Assembly (NCBI GenBank): GCA_963977005.1
Contig: CAXBMQ010000021.1
Span: 16,321 to 80,320 of the forward strand
Reading direction: 5' to 3'
DNA from: CAXBCP01 sp963977005
GTDB lineage: Bacteria; Pseudomonadota; Alphaproteobacteria; MPNO01; UBA830
DNA length: 64,000 nt
In this document: piece by piece, positions 34,225 through 42,795 of the stretch
Numbering within the stretch: position 1 is the first letter of the stretch
Layout: each line of letters opens with the position of its first letter
Program-made: the position numbers and the translations under genes
Notes under the pieces: model-generated
Seen by the model: the letters and a program-made list of their open reading frames with translations, nothing else
Databases searched by the model: none
Told to the model about the DNA's origin: nothing

Positions 34225-35000
34225 ACGCCATTAATACAATTACCATCGACCCGGCCAACGATACCGTCATTGTCCGGGACGGAGACACCGAGAAACATCT
34301 CGGCATGGATACGCCGGAAGCGTTTTCGGCTGTCAGCAAGGCCTGGCTGCGCTGTGGCTGGGATACCAAATACGTATACGGTTTCAGCTGGATGGGACGC
34401 CCGATTATCCAGCTTCCGGAAGACATGATCCGGATACAGGAACTAATCTACACGTTGAAGCCCGATGTCGTGGTGGAAACGGGAGTCGCCCATGGTGGCT
34501 CGCTGATCTTCTATGCCAGCCTTTTCCAGGCCATCGGCAAGGGACGCACGATCGGTATCGACATCGAAATCCGCCCCCATAACCGCAAAGCGATCGAACA
34601 GCATGAACTGGCACGCCACATAAACCTCGTGGAAGGCAGTTCGACGGACCAGAACGTTGTCCAGAAAGTGAAAGATCAGATCGGCCGTAACGAGACGGTT
34701 CTGGTGATCCTCGATTCGAACCACAGCAAGGACCACGTGCTGGGAGAGCTGGAGGCATACGCCTCACTGGTTTCCAAGGGATCCTATATTATTGCCTGCG
34801 ACGGCATTATGGGCCTCGTCGCCGGCGGACCGCGCACAGAGCCCGAATGGACTTGGGACAACCCGGAACAGGCAGCCCACGAATTCGTCAAGACGCATCC
34901 GGAATTTGTGATCGAAGAACCCGCCTTCCCGTTCAACGAAGGCAGCGTCACCGAGCGCATCACCTACTGGCCGAGCGCCTATCTGAAAAGGATATCCTAA
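34221..35000 (+). CDS. CmcI/cephalosporin-hydroxylase-family methyltransferase
   Basis: A 259-residue protein of the PF04989 (CmcI-like) family; despite the family name, most members in sugar clusters are SAM-dependent O-methyltransferases. Visible motifs: PDVVVETGVAHGGSLIFYAS (SAM binding), IGIDIEIRPHNRKAIE, and VLVILDSNHSKDHVLGELEA. It would O-methylate a hydroxyl of the sugar. It is the last gene of the sugar cluster and is followed by two hairpins. Confidence 0.8.
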   Translation: MNAINTITIDPANDTVIVRDGDTEKHLGMDTPEAFSAVSKAWLRCGWDTKYVYGFSWMGRPIIQLPEDMIRIQELIYTLKPDVVVETGVAHGGSLIFYASLFQAIGKGRTIGIDIEIRPHNRKAIEQHELARHINLVEGSSTDQNVVQKVKDQIGRNETVLVILDSNHSKDHVLGELEAYASLVSKGSYIIACDGIMGLVAGGPRTEPEWTWDNPEQAAHEFVKTHPEFVIEEPAFPFNEGSVTERITYWPSAYLKRIS

Positions 35001-35007
35001 ACCGAAA

Positions 35008-35027
35008 CCCCGGAGGTAAATCCGGGG
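35008..35027 (+). terminator. Short hairpin after the sugar cluster
   Basis: CCCCGGA pairs with TCCGGGG around a 6-base loop, 8 bases after the last sugar-cluster gene. There is no T-run, so it probably assists the stronger terminator just downstream. Confidence 0.45.
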
Positions 35028-35036
35028 ACCGCGGTT

Positions 35037-35068
35037 AAAAAAAGCGGCGCATCATGCGCCGCTTTTTT
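35037..35068. terminator. Bidirectional terminator between sugar cluster and GT41 gene
   Basis: AGCGGCGC pairs with GCGCCGCT around a short loop, flanked by A-run and T-run, so it works on both strands. On the minus strand it overlaps the last codons and stop of the GT41 gene. Confidence 0.92.
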
Positions 35069-37589
35069 CGTAGGCCCCGGCGATGATTTTCTGGAAATTG
35101 CCGGTGAAACGCGCCCCCTGACACAGCGCAGAATTCAAGAGCGCCGGGCGCATGTTATGGCGGTATTCACGAAGGCTGGTGATATCATTGCCGAGCATCA
35201 CCGCCTTCTGCATGTATTCTTCAAGCGAGAAACACGCCAACTCGCCGCAACCTGCGTTTTCAAGCAGGCTGTAACTCACCCGCTGGTGCATCGACGGACC
35301 GACAAGCGAGATGACCGGGACCCCCATCCAGATCGCGTCGCACGTTGTCGTCCCGCCGGTCTGCGGGAAACTATCCAGCGATATGTCGATCATGTTGTAA
35401 TAGGCGAGATGCGAGTTGCCGAATTTGCGGTTATTCAGGAACTGAATGCGTTCGGGTGCGATCCCGCAGCGGGCAAAGTGCTCCCGCAGATTATGCTGCA
35501 ATATGGTGGAATCAGCCTCCGGCCGAATGAGCAAAAATTTGGAATCCTCGAATTCCTTCATGATTGTCGCCCATACCGCGATCGTATCGCGCGTGAATTT
35601 ATACGGGGCGTTCAGGGTACCGAAGGTGAGATATCCGTTCAGCTCGACGGGCAGTTTGTCAGCGATGTCAACATCGAGGAATGAGTCGAAGGCCACCCAG
35701 GACTCGGGCATAAGAAGGGGGTCTTCGGCCAGCCAATCGTTGTTTTCAGGTGCAAAATAGTTGTCGACCAGAATGTGGTCCATTTCCGGCAACCCCGTCG
35801 TGAACGGGTATCCAAGCCAGTAAACCTGTACAGGTGCCGGCCGATGGCAAAGCGCGCCGATCATTGTGTCCTTGGTAAATCCGTTGAGTTCCAGGAGGAC
35901 ATCAATGCCGTCATTGCGGATGGTCTCCGCCGCGCGACGCAAGTCCAGGTTTTGGAAAAAATGAAAATTGTCGACCAGTTCCTTGACCTGTTCCTGCTTG
36001 TAGTCGTTTCGTGCCTCAACGGGCGAATAACAATGGACCTCAAACTGATCGCGGTCGTAGTGCCTGAGGATCGGCATGACGAAATTGAGAACCGAATGCG
36101 ATTTCAGGTCGGAAGACAGAAACCCGATTTTCAGCTTCGAACTCGGAGAACTCGCCGGCCGCGGCGGTAAAGACCGCTCCGTCCCCTCGGGTAGGGCCAG
36201 GTTTTCGCCCCAGTAAAAATGAAGATCCGCGAGACGGGCGATCTGTTCCGGTGTCGATGTCTCGGGCAACATTGCGAGGAAACACGTGATGATGTCGGTT
36301 TTCCGGTATCCCTCGGCAAGCGCAAAAATATCGCCGACGTCGTCAAGCGCGTCGTAATCGCACAAGCCGCGGAATATCTTGACCGGGTTCCCGAAACCGC
36401 CTTCACGCATCACAGGCATGTTGAGTGTCATGTGAGCATACAAATATGCCTCGTCCATCCTGCCCATGAACATCAATGTGAGACACAGATTCATATAGGG
36501 ATCGGCGTAGGTCGGCGAAATCTTGATCGCCTTTTTGTATTGTTCGACGGCATCGTCGAGGAAGTCGCGACGCGACGTATTCACAGCCAGACTGTTCCAG
36601 GTCCGCGCGTCGTCCGGGTTGATATCGATCGCTTTCCAGAATGCCGTATCGGCCTCCTCGAGCCTACCCGCCCGGGTCAGCGTTATGGCGTAGTTCGTCC
36701 ACATTTCGCTGTTGTTGGAATGCGCTTCCTTGATCTGTTCGAAGATCGACAGCGCCCGGTCGTTGTCGCCGGCATTCATATATGTGACGGCCATCCTGAC
36801 AGGGTCCGACCAGTGATCCGCAGGCGAGTTGAGAGCCCGGTCGTAGTATTTCTTGCCTTCCTCTTCGTTCCCCGCCCGCCAGAGTACGCCGGCGAGGTTG
36901 TTCAGGATTTCAGGGGAATTCGGCCGTATTTCGAGAGCCCGCCGGTAGTATTTCTCCGCTTCGGCGGATTTTCCGAGCCGTTCGTAAGCATAGCCAAGGC
37001 TGTTGGTAACCTCGGCATGTTCGGCGTTAATCGCGATACAGGCTTTGAAAGCATCCACCGCTTCCTCAAAACGATCGGTCTGGCAGCAGCAATCCCCAAG
37101 CTGTTTCGCGTATTTGAAACTATCAGGACCCTCGCGATGTGCCTTTGCCGCAAAGGAATATGCCCTGTCGAACCTGCTCTGCTCCAGCAGAACGCTGGCC
37201 ATATTCGCGTTTACGCTGGGATTGTCAGGTTGATAGGAAAGCGCCTTTTCCAGCGCCTGTTCGGCTTTTTCGAAGTCGCGGGTGCTGAAATACGCCGCAC
37301 TGAGATTGCTGTGAAAATCGGCATTCTCTGGCGCGATACTGATCGCTTTCTCCAGAAATGCGATTGCGGCAGCGGTGTCGCCTTTCTGCTGATGGAGGGC
37401 GCCGAGCAGGTTCAACGCACCCGGATGATCAATGGATAAGGCCAGTATCTCGCGGTAGGCAATTTCGGCCGCCTCCAGGTCGCCGGCGCGATGGGTTGCA
37501 GCGGCGTCTTCGAATTTTTTGACGATACCGGGATGGTCGTAAGCAAGGTTCAGGCTGCCCGGAGCGGGCTGCGGCACGCTGGAATTCAT
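35052..37589 (-). CDS. TPR/GT41 O-GlcNAc-transferase-like glycosyltransferase, likely for flagellin
   Basis: 845 residues from the ATG at 37589, with GGAG 9 bases upstream; a TTG 15 codons earlier is less likely. Residues about 20-400 hold some ten tetratricopeptide repeats (for example ALNLLGALHQQKGDTAAAIA). The C-terminal half is a GT41 catalytic region: LKIGFLSSDLKSHSVLNFVM, VYWLGYPFTTGLPEMDHILV, FGTLNAPYKFTRDTIAVWAT, and FPQTGGTTTCDAIWMGVPVI. This is the layout of the Caulobacter flagellin glycosyltransferase FlmG. It sits next to flagellin 1 and the sugar cluster, so it probably modifies flagellin Ser/Thr in the cytoplasm. Confidence 0.88.
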   Translation of the reverse strand: MNSSVPQPAPGSLNLAYDHPGIVKKFEDAAATHRAGDLEAAEIAYREILALSIDHPGALNLLGALHQQKGDTAAAIAFLEKAISIAPENADFHSNLSAAYFSTRDFEKAEQALEKALSYQPDNPSVNANMASVLLEQSRFDRAYSFAAKAHREGPDSFKYAKQLGDCCCQTDRFEEAVDAFKACIAINAEHAEVTNSLGYAYERLGKSAEAEKYYRRALEIRPNSPEILNNLAGVLWRAGNEEEGKKYYDRALNSPADHWSDPVRMAVTYMNAGDNDRALSIFEQIKEAHSNNSEMWTNYAITLTRAGRLEEADTAFWKAIDINPDDARTWNSLAVNTSRRDFLDDAVEQYKKAIKISPTYADPYMNLCLTLMFMGRMDEAYLYAHMTLNMPVMREGGFGNPVKIFRGLCDYDALDDVGDIFALAEGYRKTDIITCFLAMLPETSTPEQIARLADLHFYWGENLALPEGTERSLPPRPASSPSSKLKIGFLSSDLKSHSVLNFVMPILRHYDRDQFEVHCYSPVEARNDYKQEQVKELVDNFHFFQNLDLRRAAETIRNDGIDVLLELNGFTKDTMIGALCHRPAPVQVYWLGYPFTTGLPEMDHILVDNYFAPENNDWLAEDPLLMPESWVAFDSFLDVDIADKLPVELNGYLTFGTLNAPYKFTRDTIAVWATIMKEFEDSKFLLIRPEADSTILQHNLREHFARCGIAPERIQFLNNRKFGNSHLAYYNMIDISLDSFPQTGGTTTCDAIWMGVPVISLVGPSMHQRVSYSLLENAGCGELACFSLEEYMQKAVMLGNDITSLREYRHNMRPALLNSALCQGARFTGNFQKIIAGAYEKSGA

Positions 37590-37665
37590 CGACGGAGTCT
37601 CCGGTATTTCAGGAAAGCCAGTGTCGGCGAACAAGGTTTATTTTTGGTAAATCTGGACGACGAAT

Positions 37666-37732
37666 AGGCACATCTTGCCGGGGGTGGGCAACATTTGCCC
37701 GGCAGAATCTGCCGTTGGGGCACAATTTGCCC
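37666..37732. promoter_or_regulatory. Triple GGC-N7-GCC palindrome array before flagellin 1
   Basis: Three imperfect palindromes AGGC-N7-GCCG (37666-37680), GGGC-N7-GCCC (37686-37700) and GGGC-N7-GCCC (37718-37732), all with AT-rich centres. The nearest ends 46 bases before the sigma-54 GG element. They also lie upstream of the divergent GT41 gene. Candidate FlbD enhancer sites. Confidence 0.55.
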
Positions 37733-37776
37733 GGCTGATTTTTCCTACAATCGTTGAAAATCAACACTTTAGAAAA

Positions 37777-37794
37777 CTGGCACGCGGCTTGCTT
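37777..37794 (+). promoter_or_regulatory. Sigma-54 promoter of flagellin 1
   Basis: CTGGCACGCGGCTTGCTT is a perfect match to TGGCACG-N4-TTGCT. Transcription would begin near 37804, giving a leader of about 89 bases. Confidence 0.9.
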
Positions 37795-37835
37795 ATAGGA
37801 ATTCGCGGTTCGGCGTGTGCCGGACGCAGACGACT

Positions 37836-37850
37836 GAGGCAGGAAGCCTC
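37836..37850 (+). promoter_or_regulatory. CsrA-type hairpin in flagellin 1 leader
   Basis: GAGGC-AGGAA-GCCTC: a perfect 5-pair stem presenting GGA in the loop, the classic CsrA target form. A second small hairpin (TGGC-N5-GCCA, 37853-37865) follows. The ribosome site AGGAG is at 37882-37886. Confidence 0.6.
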
Positions 37851-37892
37851 TTTGGCATGAAGCCAGCAACCATATCCATGTAGGAGTTACCA

Positions 37893-39059
37893 ATGCCCCT
37901 TAACGTAATCTCGAACTTTGCCGCCAACGTTGCCAATCGCAATCTCGCGATGAACGACGCGGCAGCAACCAACTCGCTTGCCAAACTTTCTGCTGGCTCG
38001 CGTGTTATTTCCGCCAAGGACGATGCTGCCGCGCTTGCGGTTGGTAACCGTTTGGCCGCGGATGTGGCCGGGCTGAAGCAAGCCCAGGTCAACGCCGGTC
38101 AGGGCGTTTCCATGCTGCAGATCGCCGACGGCGCCATGTCGAAGGTCAACGATATCCTGCAGCGGATGAAAACCCTGTCGGTTCAGGCCGGTTCTGAACA
38201 GATTTCCGCGACGGAACGCACCATGCTCAACACCGAGTACACGGCGCTGGTTTCGGAAATTGACCGTATCTCGAGCGATACGGAATTCGCCGGCACCAAG
38301 CTGGTTGACGGCGCAATCGCTCACAATGCCGGCACCACCGGCAATATGGGTGTGCAGGCAGGTGTGCTGTCGATCTCGTTCCAGGGTAACTTCGATCTCA
38401 CAACGGCCGGCGCATCGCAGGCCTCGATCGATTATGCGTCTTCGGGCGGGGGTACGTTCACCCTTACGCACGACGGTGCAACCTTCTCTGGTTCGCTCGG
38501 GTCCGATACCAACGACGGAACGGCCATGTCGACCGGTGCCGTTGTTACGCTGTCATCCGCTGGCACGGATAACTCGATCGATCTGGTTATTGCCGAATCG
38601 TTCGATTTCGATGCCAATATCGCGGCGGTGACCTTGAACCTCTCCGGTGCGAGCGAAGCGTCGTTCACATACAAAGTGGGTACCGGCGTGAGCACGTCTG
38701 CCGATGAAATCGCGGTCAACGTGAACTCGATTTCGACGGCTACTCTCGGCATTTCGGCCACCGACATCCTCAGCACAACGACGGCTGATACGGCGTCGCT
38801 CGCGATTTCCAGCGCGATCAACGACATTCAGACCTATCGTGCGGAGGTTGGCGCCAACCAGAACAGGTTGGAATTCGCCGCGGCGAATATCGCCACGACG
38901 GTGGAAAACACCGAAGCGGCCCGAAGCGCCCTGCTTGACTTGGATGTCGCCCAGGAGATGGCGAACTTCACGTCCAAGCAGATCCTGGTGCAGGCGGGTG
39001 TTGCGATGCTCTCGCAGGCCAACCAGCTGCCGCAGAACCTTCTGCGTCTGCTGCAGTAA
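37893..39059 (+). CDS. fliC: Flagellin 1
   Basis: A 388-residue flagellin. The N-terminal D0/D1 helices (LAKLSAGSRVISAKDDAAAL, GQGVSMLQIADGAMSKVNDI) and C-terminal helices (RLEFAAANIATTVENTEAAR, QILVQAGVAMLSQANQLPQN) are canonical. The variable middle (about 140-290) is a short Thr/Ser-rich beta domain offering many possible O-glycosylation sites. It is preceded by a sigma-54 promoter, three candidate FlbD sites and a CsrA-type hairpin. It is about equal in length to flagellin 2 at 43682. Confidence 0.97.
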   Translation: MPLNVISNFAANVANRNLAMNDAAATNSLAKLSAGSRVISAKDDAAALAVGNRLAADVAGLKQAQVNAGQGVSMLQIADGAMSKVNDILQRMKTLSVQAGSEQISATERTMLNTEYTALVSEIDRISSDTEFAGTKLVDGAIAHNAGTTGNMGVQAGVLSISFQGNFDLTTAGASQASIDYASSGGGTFTLTHDGATFSGSLGSDTNDGTAMSTGAVVTLSSAGTDNSIDLVIAESFDFDANIAAVTLNLSGASEASFTYKVGTGVSTSADEIAVNVNSISTATLGISATDILSTTTADTASLAISSAINDIQTYRAEVGANQNRLEFAAANIATTVENTEAARSALLDLDVAQEMANFTSKQILVQAGVAMLSQANQLPQNLLRLLQ

Positions 39060-39094
39060 GTCGAAAGACAAGCGTAGCGTAGTAAAAGCGTACC

Positions 39095-39118
39095 GGGGAG
39101 GGACTTCGGTCCCTCCCC
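39095..39118 (+). terminator. TTCG-loop hairpin after flagellin 1
   Basis: GGGGAGGGAC and GTCCCTCCCC form a perfect 10-pair stem closed by a TTCG tetraloop, 36 bases past the flagellin stop. There is no T-run, so it may also act as an RNA-stabilising 3-prime end that leaves some readthrough to flaG and fliD. Confidence 0.7.
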
Positions 39119-39168
39119 CACTACCCTCTCAAGGCACAGTACCGTCATTGAATTTTGGGTAACAGGTT

Positions 39169-39525
39169 ATGGAAAAAGTATCGGCACTTTCAGGAACAAA
39201 GCCCCCTCCCGCACCGGCACAGCCCCTGCCGTCGCGTCTCGAAAAAGCGGTAAATGCCGCCAAGAACGTGGCAGAACGCCAGGTTCCGGCCGCCGCCGAG
39301 GACACCCTCACAAAAACCTACCACCAGATATCGGGCGATGATCGAGTCGCCCAGGCGGACACGCGTGTCCAGCTTGACGTGGATTCCTCGACCGGGCGGG
39401 TCATCGGCAAGGTCGTCGACAAACAATCCGGCGAAGTCATGCATCAACTCCCCACGCCCGAGATGCTGCAACTCATCGCAAAAGCCAAAGAGCTTTTCGG
39501 CGACCTCGTTAACGAAAAAGTATGA
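39169..39525 (+). CDS. flaG: FlaG family protein
   Basis: A 118-residue protein whose C-terminal half matches FlaG: VQLDVDSSTGRVIGKVVDKQ followed by SGEVMHQLPTPEMLQLIAKA. The N-terminal half is a Pro/Ala-rich, variable tail. FlaG influences filament length in several bacteria, and here it sits in the usual position between a flagellin gene and fliD. Confidence 0.87.
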   Translation: MEKVSALSGTKPPPAPAQPLPSRLEKAVNAAKNVAERQVPAAAEDTLTKTYHQISGDDRVAQADTRVQLDVDSSTGRVIGKVVDKQSGEVMHQLPTPEMLQLIAKAKELFGDLVNEKV

Positions 39526-39582
39526 CGATAGGCGTTAACTTCCGGATCGAATGCAAAGAATCCGGATAGGCAGAGAACTCTG

Positions 39583-42500
39583 ATGGATCTGAACGTCAAC
39601 AATCTAAGCGTCGACAAGAATGGCCGTGTGTCGTTTTCCGGCCTGGGGTCGAATATCGATTTCCAGGGAGTCATCGACAGCATTGTCGCCGCCAAACGCA
39701 TTCCGATCGACAGGCTCGAAACCGAGGTATCGACCAACGAAAGCAAGATCGCCGCGCTGGGCGACCTTCGGACGTTGCTGACGGACGTAAAGGACTCACT
39801 CTCTACGCTGCATGGTGCCGTCAGCTTCGGTAGTACAAACGACGCGTTCGAGATCAAGGAAGCGTTCGCATCGGCGAGCCGGACCGATGGCGCGGTGGCA
39901 TCAAATGCTGCGAATCTGATCGGCGTGACTGTTTCGAATACGGCCCCGGTTGGCGGTCATACACTGGAAATACTTCAGACGGCCAAAGCCCATAAAATCG
40001 CGAGTGACGCGATTTCGAGCACAACCGCAGCGTTGGGTTTTTCGAGCGGAGACACGTTCACATTCGCCATAACGGACGCAAACGGCGACCCGGACACGGT
40101 GGACCTTGCCGTTAATTCAACGATGAACCTGCTGGGATTGCGCGACCTCATCAATGCCGCGAACAAGGGCAGCACGGCGACCGGGGTATCCGCGTCGATC
40201 GTATCGGTCTCGACGACCGAACATTATCTCGTCATGACGAATGAACAGACCGGCGCCGATATCGCAATCACTGAAACTGCCGGTACGCCGCTTCAGTCTA
40301 TCGGGATTTTCGATAGTGGCAGCAGCGTCAAAAACGAACTTCAGGCATCGCAAAAAGCGCAGATGTACGCGGACGGCATCCTCGATCAGACGAATACGAT
40401 TTATGAAACCGCCTACCAGACCGCGTCGACAGTCACGACATCTGCCGATGGCCAGCTTGAATTTTTCGATTCGGGCGGCGCATCGATCGGAACGGTCGAT
40501 TACCTCGCAACGGACGACCTGACCAGCCTTGCGAGCAAGATTACTGCTGCGGGCCTCGGGATAACGGCGTCGGTCGTGACCGACGGCGCCGGCGCTCGGA
40601 TGGAGATCACCAGCGGATCGGCATTCACGATCGCCGAATCCGGAGCCGGTGCGGCGTTGACCGAGCTTGGGGTCGATAACAAACGGCGCGTGATCGAACG
40701 CGAATCCAATACCGTGGACGATCTGTTTACGGGCGTCACGCTGAGCCTTTTTCAGGCCGAGGTCGGGACGACGATAAACCTGGATATCGAGCGAAATCTG
40801 AACGAGATCAAGAACTCGGTCAGTACCTTTGTCGAATCGTATAACGAACTTCGCCGGTTTATCAACGACCAGCGAACGCTTGTCGAAACCGAGGACGAGG
40901 ACGACGAGACCGTTCAGAGCGGCCTCTTGTTCTCGAGCGAAGCGCTCGACCGTGCGGACACTCAGCTCAGCGCCATCATCGGTGGCGGGGTCGCCGGTGT
41001 CAGCAGCAGTTACAGCGTGCTCGCGCAGATCGGCGTCGATTTCATTCCGCTCGGTTCCGAGGCCGACCCGCTGGATGCCAACATCCTCGAAATCGACGAA
41101 TCGACGCTCGACAATGCGCTCCTGAACAATGTGGAAGACATCCGCCGGCTGTTTTCATTCGACTTCACGCCGTCGGACCCGCGCGTCTCCCTGCTGAACT
41201 TTGACGGCAATACCGAATACAACGCCGCAGGCTTCACCCTCAACGTCCAGCCGAATACCGGGAGCAACGATAGCCTGTATTCGGAAGAGTTCGATAACGC
41301 ATACTGGAACAAGGTCCGCTCCTCGATCTCCGCCGACGCCATCGCCGGACCGACGGGCCAGATGACCGCCGACGGCCTTATCGGCGATGCGACAAACAAT
41401 ACCCATTTCATGACCAACACGACGCCGTTTACCGTAACGGCGGGTGAAACCTACACTTATTCCGTCTATGCGAAGCAGGGTGCCAACGATTCCACCCGCG
41501 TTCAGCTCGCGGGCGCACAATTTCCGCCTGAGTCGTCTCTGGACGTAAACCTTACGACCGGCACGGTAACGAATGAAGGTCTCGGCCTTGACGGCTATAA
41601 CGTCGAAGACGCCGGGAACGGCTGGTACCGGATCAGTATAACGGCAACCGCGTCCGCCAGTGGAAACGCGACCACTGAAATGTATTCCATGGCCGGCATA
41701 AACACCGTCTATACCGGTGACGGCGCGACGGCGGATACGTATTTCAGTGGCGCTCAGCTGGAAACCGCGCCAAGCAATGCGACGCATGTCGATACGTTCT
41801 CGAACATCAATTCGAGCACGGCTGCTTCGGGGGCCGTAGACGACCCGGTAAATTCCGGCAATTTCGGCGCGACCGAGATTATCGCCGACACAAACAACTC
41901 GGATCACGGCATAAGCAATGGCAGCACAGCGTCTGTCACTGCCGGCGAGACCTACGAGTATTCCGCGTATCTGCAGGCCGGCGACCGGTCGCGTGCACGG
42001 CTGTCGCTGAATACTGGCTTTGGGCCAAGTACCCTGGTCGATGTCCGCCTCGATAACGGGACTATTCTGACCACGGGCGCCGGCGCTGATTCTGCCGAGA
42101 TCGAAGACGTCGGGAACGGCTGGTACAAGGTCACCCTTACCGCCACGGCGACATCGAGCGAAACGACCACGAGTATGGAGGCCCGCGCGATCGATGCGGT
42201 CTCCGGCCTGGCATTTACCGGCGACGGGGCTACCGCCAGCACCTATATCTACGACATGAAGATGGTGGCGACCTCGACCACGGTACCGGGCGACTATGTC
42301 CCGACAACGGACACAGCACAGACCGGCGCCACCGCAAGCGCCAATATCGATGGCACTTCGGACGGGGCAGATGACGGCTCCGTTACCCTTGCCGGGAACG
42401 TTCTCACCATCAATTCAGGCGATGCCGCCGGAATGGAGCTGTTTTTCGATGGTCTGACAGGCCCGACATCGATTGATCTGAACTATACCGTCGGCGTCGG

Positions 42501-42753
42501 CGCGCAGATGTTCTTTGCAATCGAAGACATGCTCGACGAGGCCACCGGCACGGTCGAGACGGAGATCGACGGGCTCACGGACACCAATACAATCAACGAA
42601 GACCGCATCACTGAAATGCTGTCGCGCCTGGAAATCCAGCGCCGCAGCCTGTTGGAACGGTTTATCGCCATGGAAACGGCGCTCGCGACAAATGCCCGAA
42701 TTCTCGAAAGCGTGCAGGCATCAGCCGAATCGTTGAACAGTTCAGGCAACTAA
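39583..42753 (+). CDS. fliD: Giant filament cap protein FliD with two inserted phage-tail-type modules
   Basis: 1056 residues, about twice the usual FliD. The N-terminus (FSGLGSNIDFQGVIDSIVAA) and C-terminus (EDRITEMLSRLEIQRRSLLE) are canonical FliD coiled-coil regions. Between about residues 563 and 900, inside the outer beta domain, lie two similar modules: VTAGETYTYSVYAKQG / VTAGETYEYSAYLQAG, VEDAGNGWYRISITATA / IEDVGNGWYKVTLTATA, and YTGDGATADTYFSGAQLE / FTGDGATASTYIYDMKM. These resemble carbohydrate-binding-type modules common in phage tail fibre proteins. The reading frame is unbroken and the normal FliD fold resumes after them. FliD caps the filament tip, so the modules would be displayed at the tip. 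Confidence 0.93.
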   Translation: MDLNVNNLSVDKNGRVSFSGLGSNIDFQGVIDSIVAAKRIPIDRLETEVSTNESKIAALGDLRTLLTDVKDSLSTLHGAVSFGSTNDAFEIKEAFASASRTDGAVASNAANLIGVTVSNTAPVGGHTLEILQTAKAHKIASDAISSTTAALGFSSGDTFTFAITDANGDPDTVDLAVNSTMNLLGLRDLINAANKGSTATGVSASIVSVSTTEHYLVMTNEQTGADIAITETAGTPLQSIGIFDSGSSVKNELQASQKAQMYADGILDQTNTIYETAYQTASTVTTSADGQLEFFDSGGASIGTVDYLATDDLTSLASKITAAGLGITASVVTDGAGARMEITSGSAFTIAESGAGAALTELGVDNKRRVIERESNTVDDLFTGVTLSLFQAEVGTTINLDIERNLNEIKNSVSTFVESYNELRRFINDQRTLVETEDEDDETVQSGLLFSSEALDRADTQLSAIIGGGVAGVSSSYSVLAQIGVDFIPLGSEADPLDANILEIDESTLDNALLNNVEDIRRLFSFDFTPSDPRVSLLNFDGNTEYNAAGFTLNVQPNTGSNDSLYSEEFDNAYWNKVRSSISADAIAGPTGQMTADGLIGDATNNTHFMTNTTPFTVTAGETYTYSVYAKQGANDSTRVQLAGAQFPPESSLDVNLTTGTVTNEGLGLDGYNVEDAGNGWYRISITATASASGNATTEMYSMAGINTVYTGDGATADTYFSGAQLETAPSNATHVDTFSNINSSTAASGAVDDPVNSGNFGATEIIADTNNSDHGISNGSTASVTAGETYEYSAYLQAGDRSRARLSLNTGFGPSTLVDVRLDNGTILTTGAGADSAEIEDVGNGWYKVTLTATATSSETTTSMEARAIDAVSGLAFTGDGATASTYIYDMKMVATSTTVPGDYVPTTDTAQTGATASANIDGTSDGADDGSVTLAGNVLTINSGDAAGMELFFDGLTGPTSIDLNYTVGVGAQMFFAIEDMLDEATGTVETEIDGLTDTNTINEDRITEMLSRLEIQRRSLLERFIAMETALATNARILESVQASAESLNSSGN

Positions 42754-42795
42754 CCCCGCGACCCCACCGAAACCCGGCCCCCAGCGGAGAATACT

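Noticed and set aside
34221..35000. Beta-lactam (cephalosporin) biosynthesis role for the CmcI-family gene
   Set aside because: No other beta-lactam genes are near; the family is common in sugar clusters, so a sugar methyltransferase role fits better.
36219..37439. Long plus-strand open frame opposite the GT41 gene
   Set aside because: The opposite strand encodes clear TPR repeats; the antisense product lacks recognisable features.
37635..37760. Minus-strand sigma-54 promoter for the GT41 gene within the palindromic array
   Set aside because: Candidate GG and GC pairs are 8 or 9 bases apart, not 10; the array is better read as regulator sites.
39583..42753. Idea that the long FliD is an assembly fusion of fliD with a phage gene
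   Set aside because: The frame is continuous, normal FliD sequence resumes after the insert, and codon use is uniform, so a natural domain insertion is more likely.
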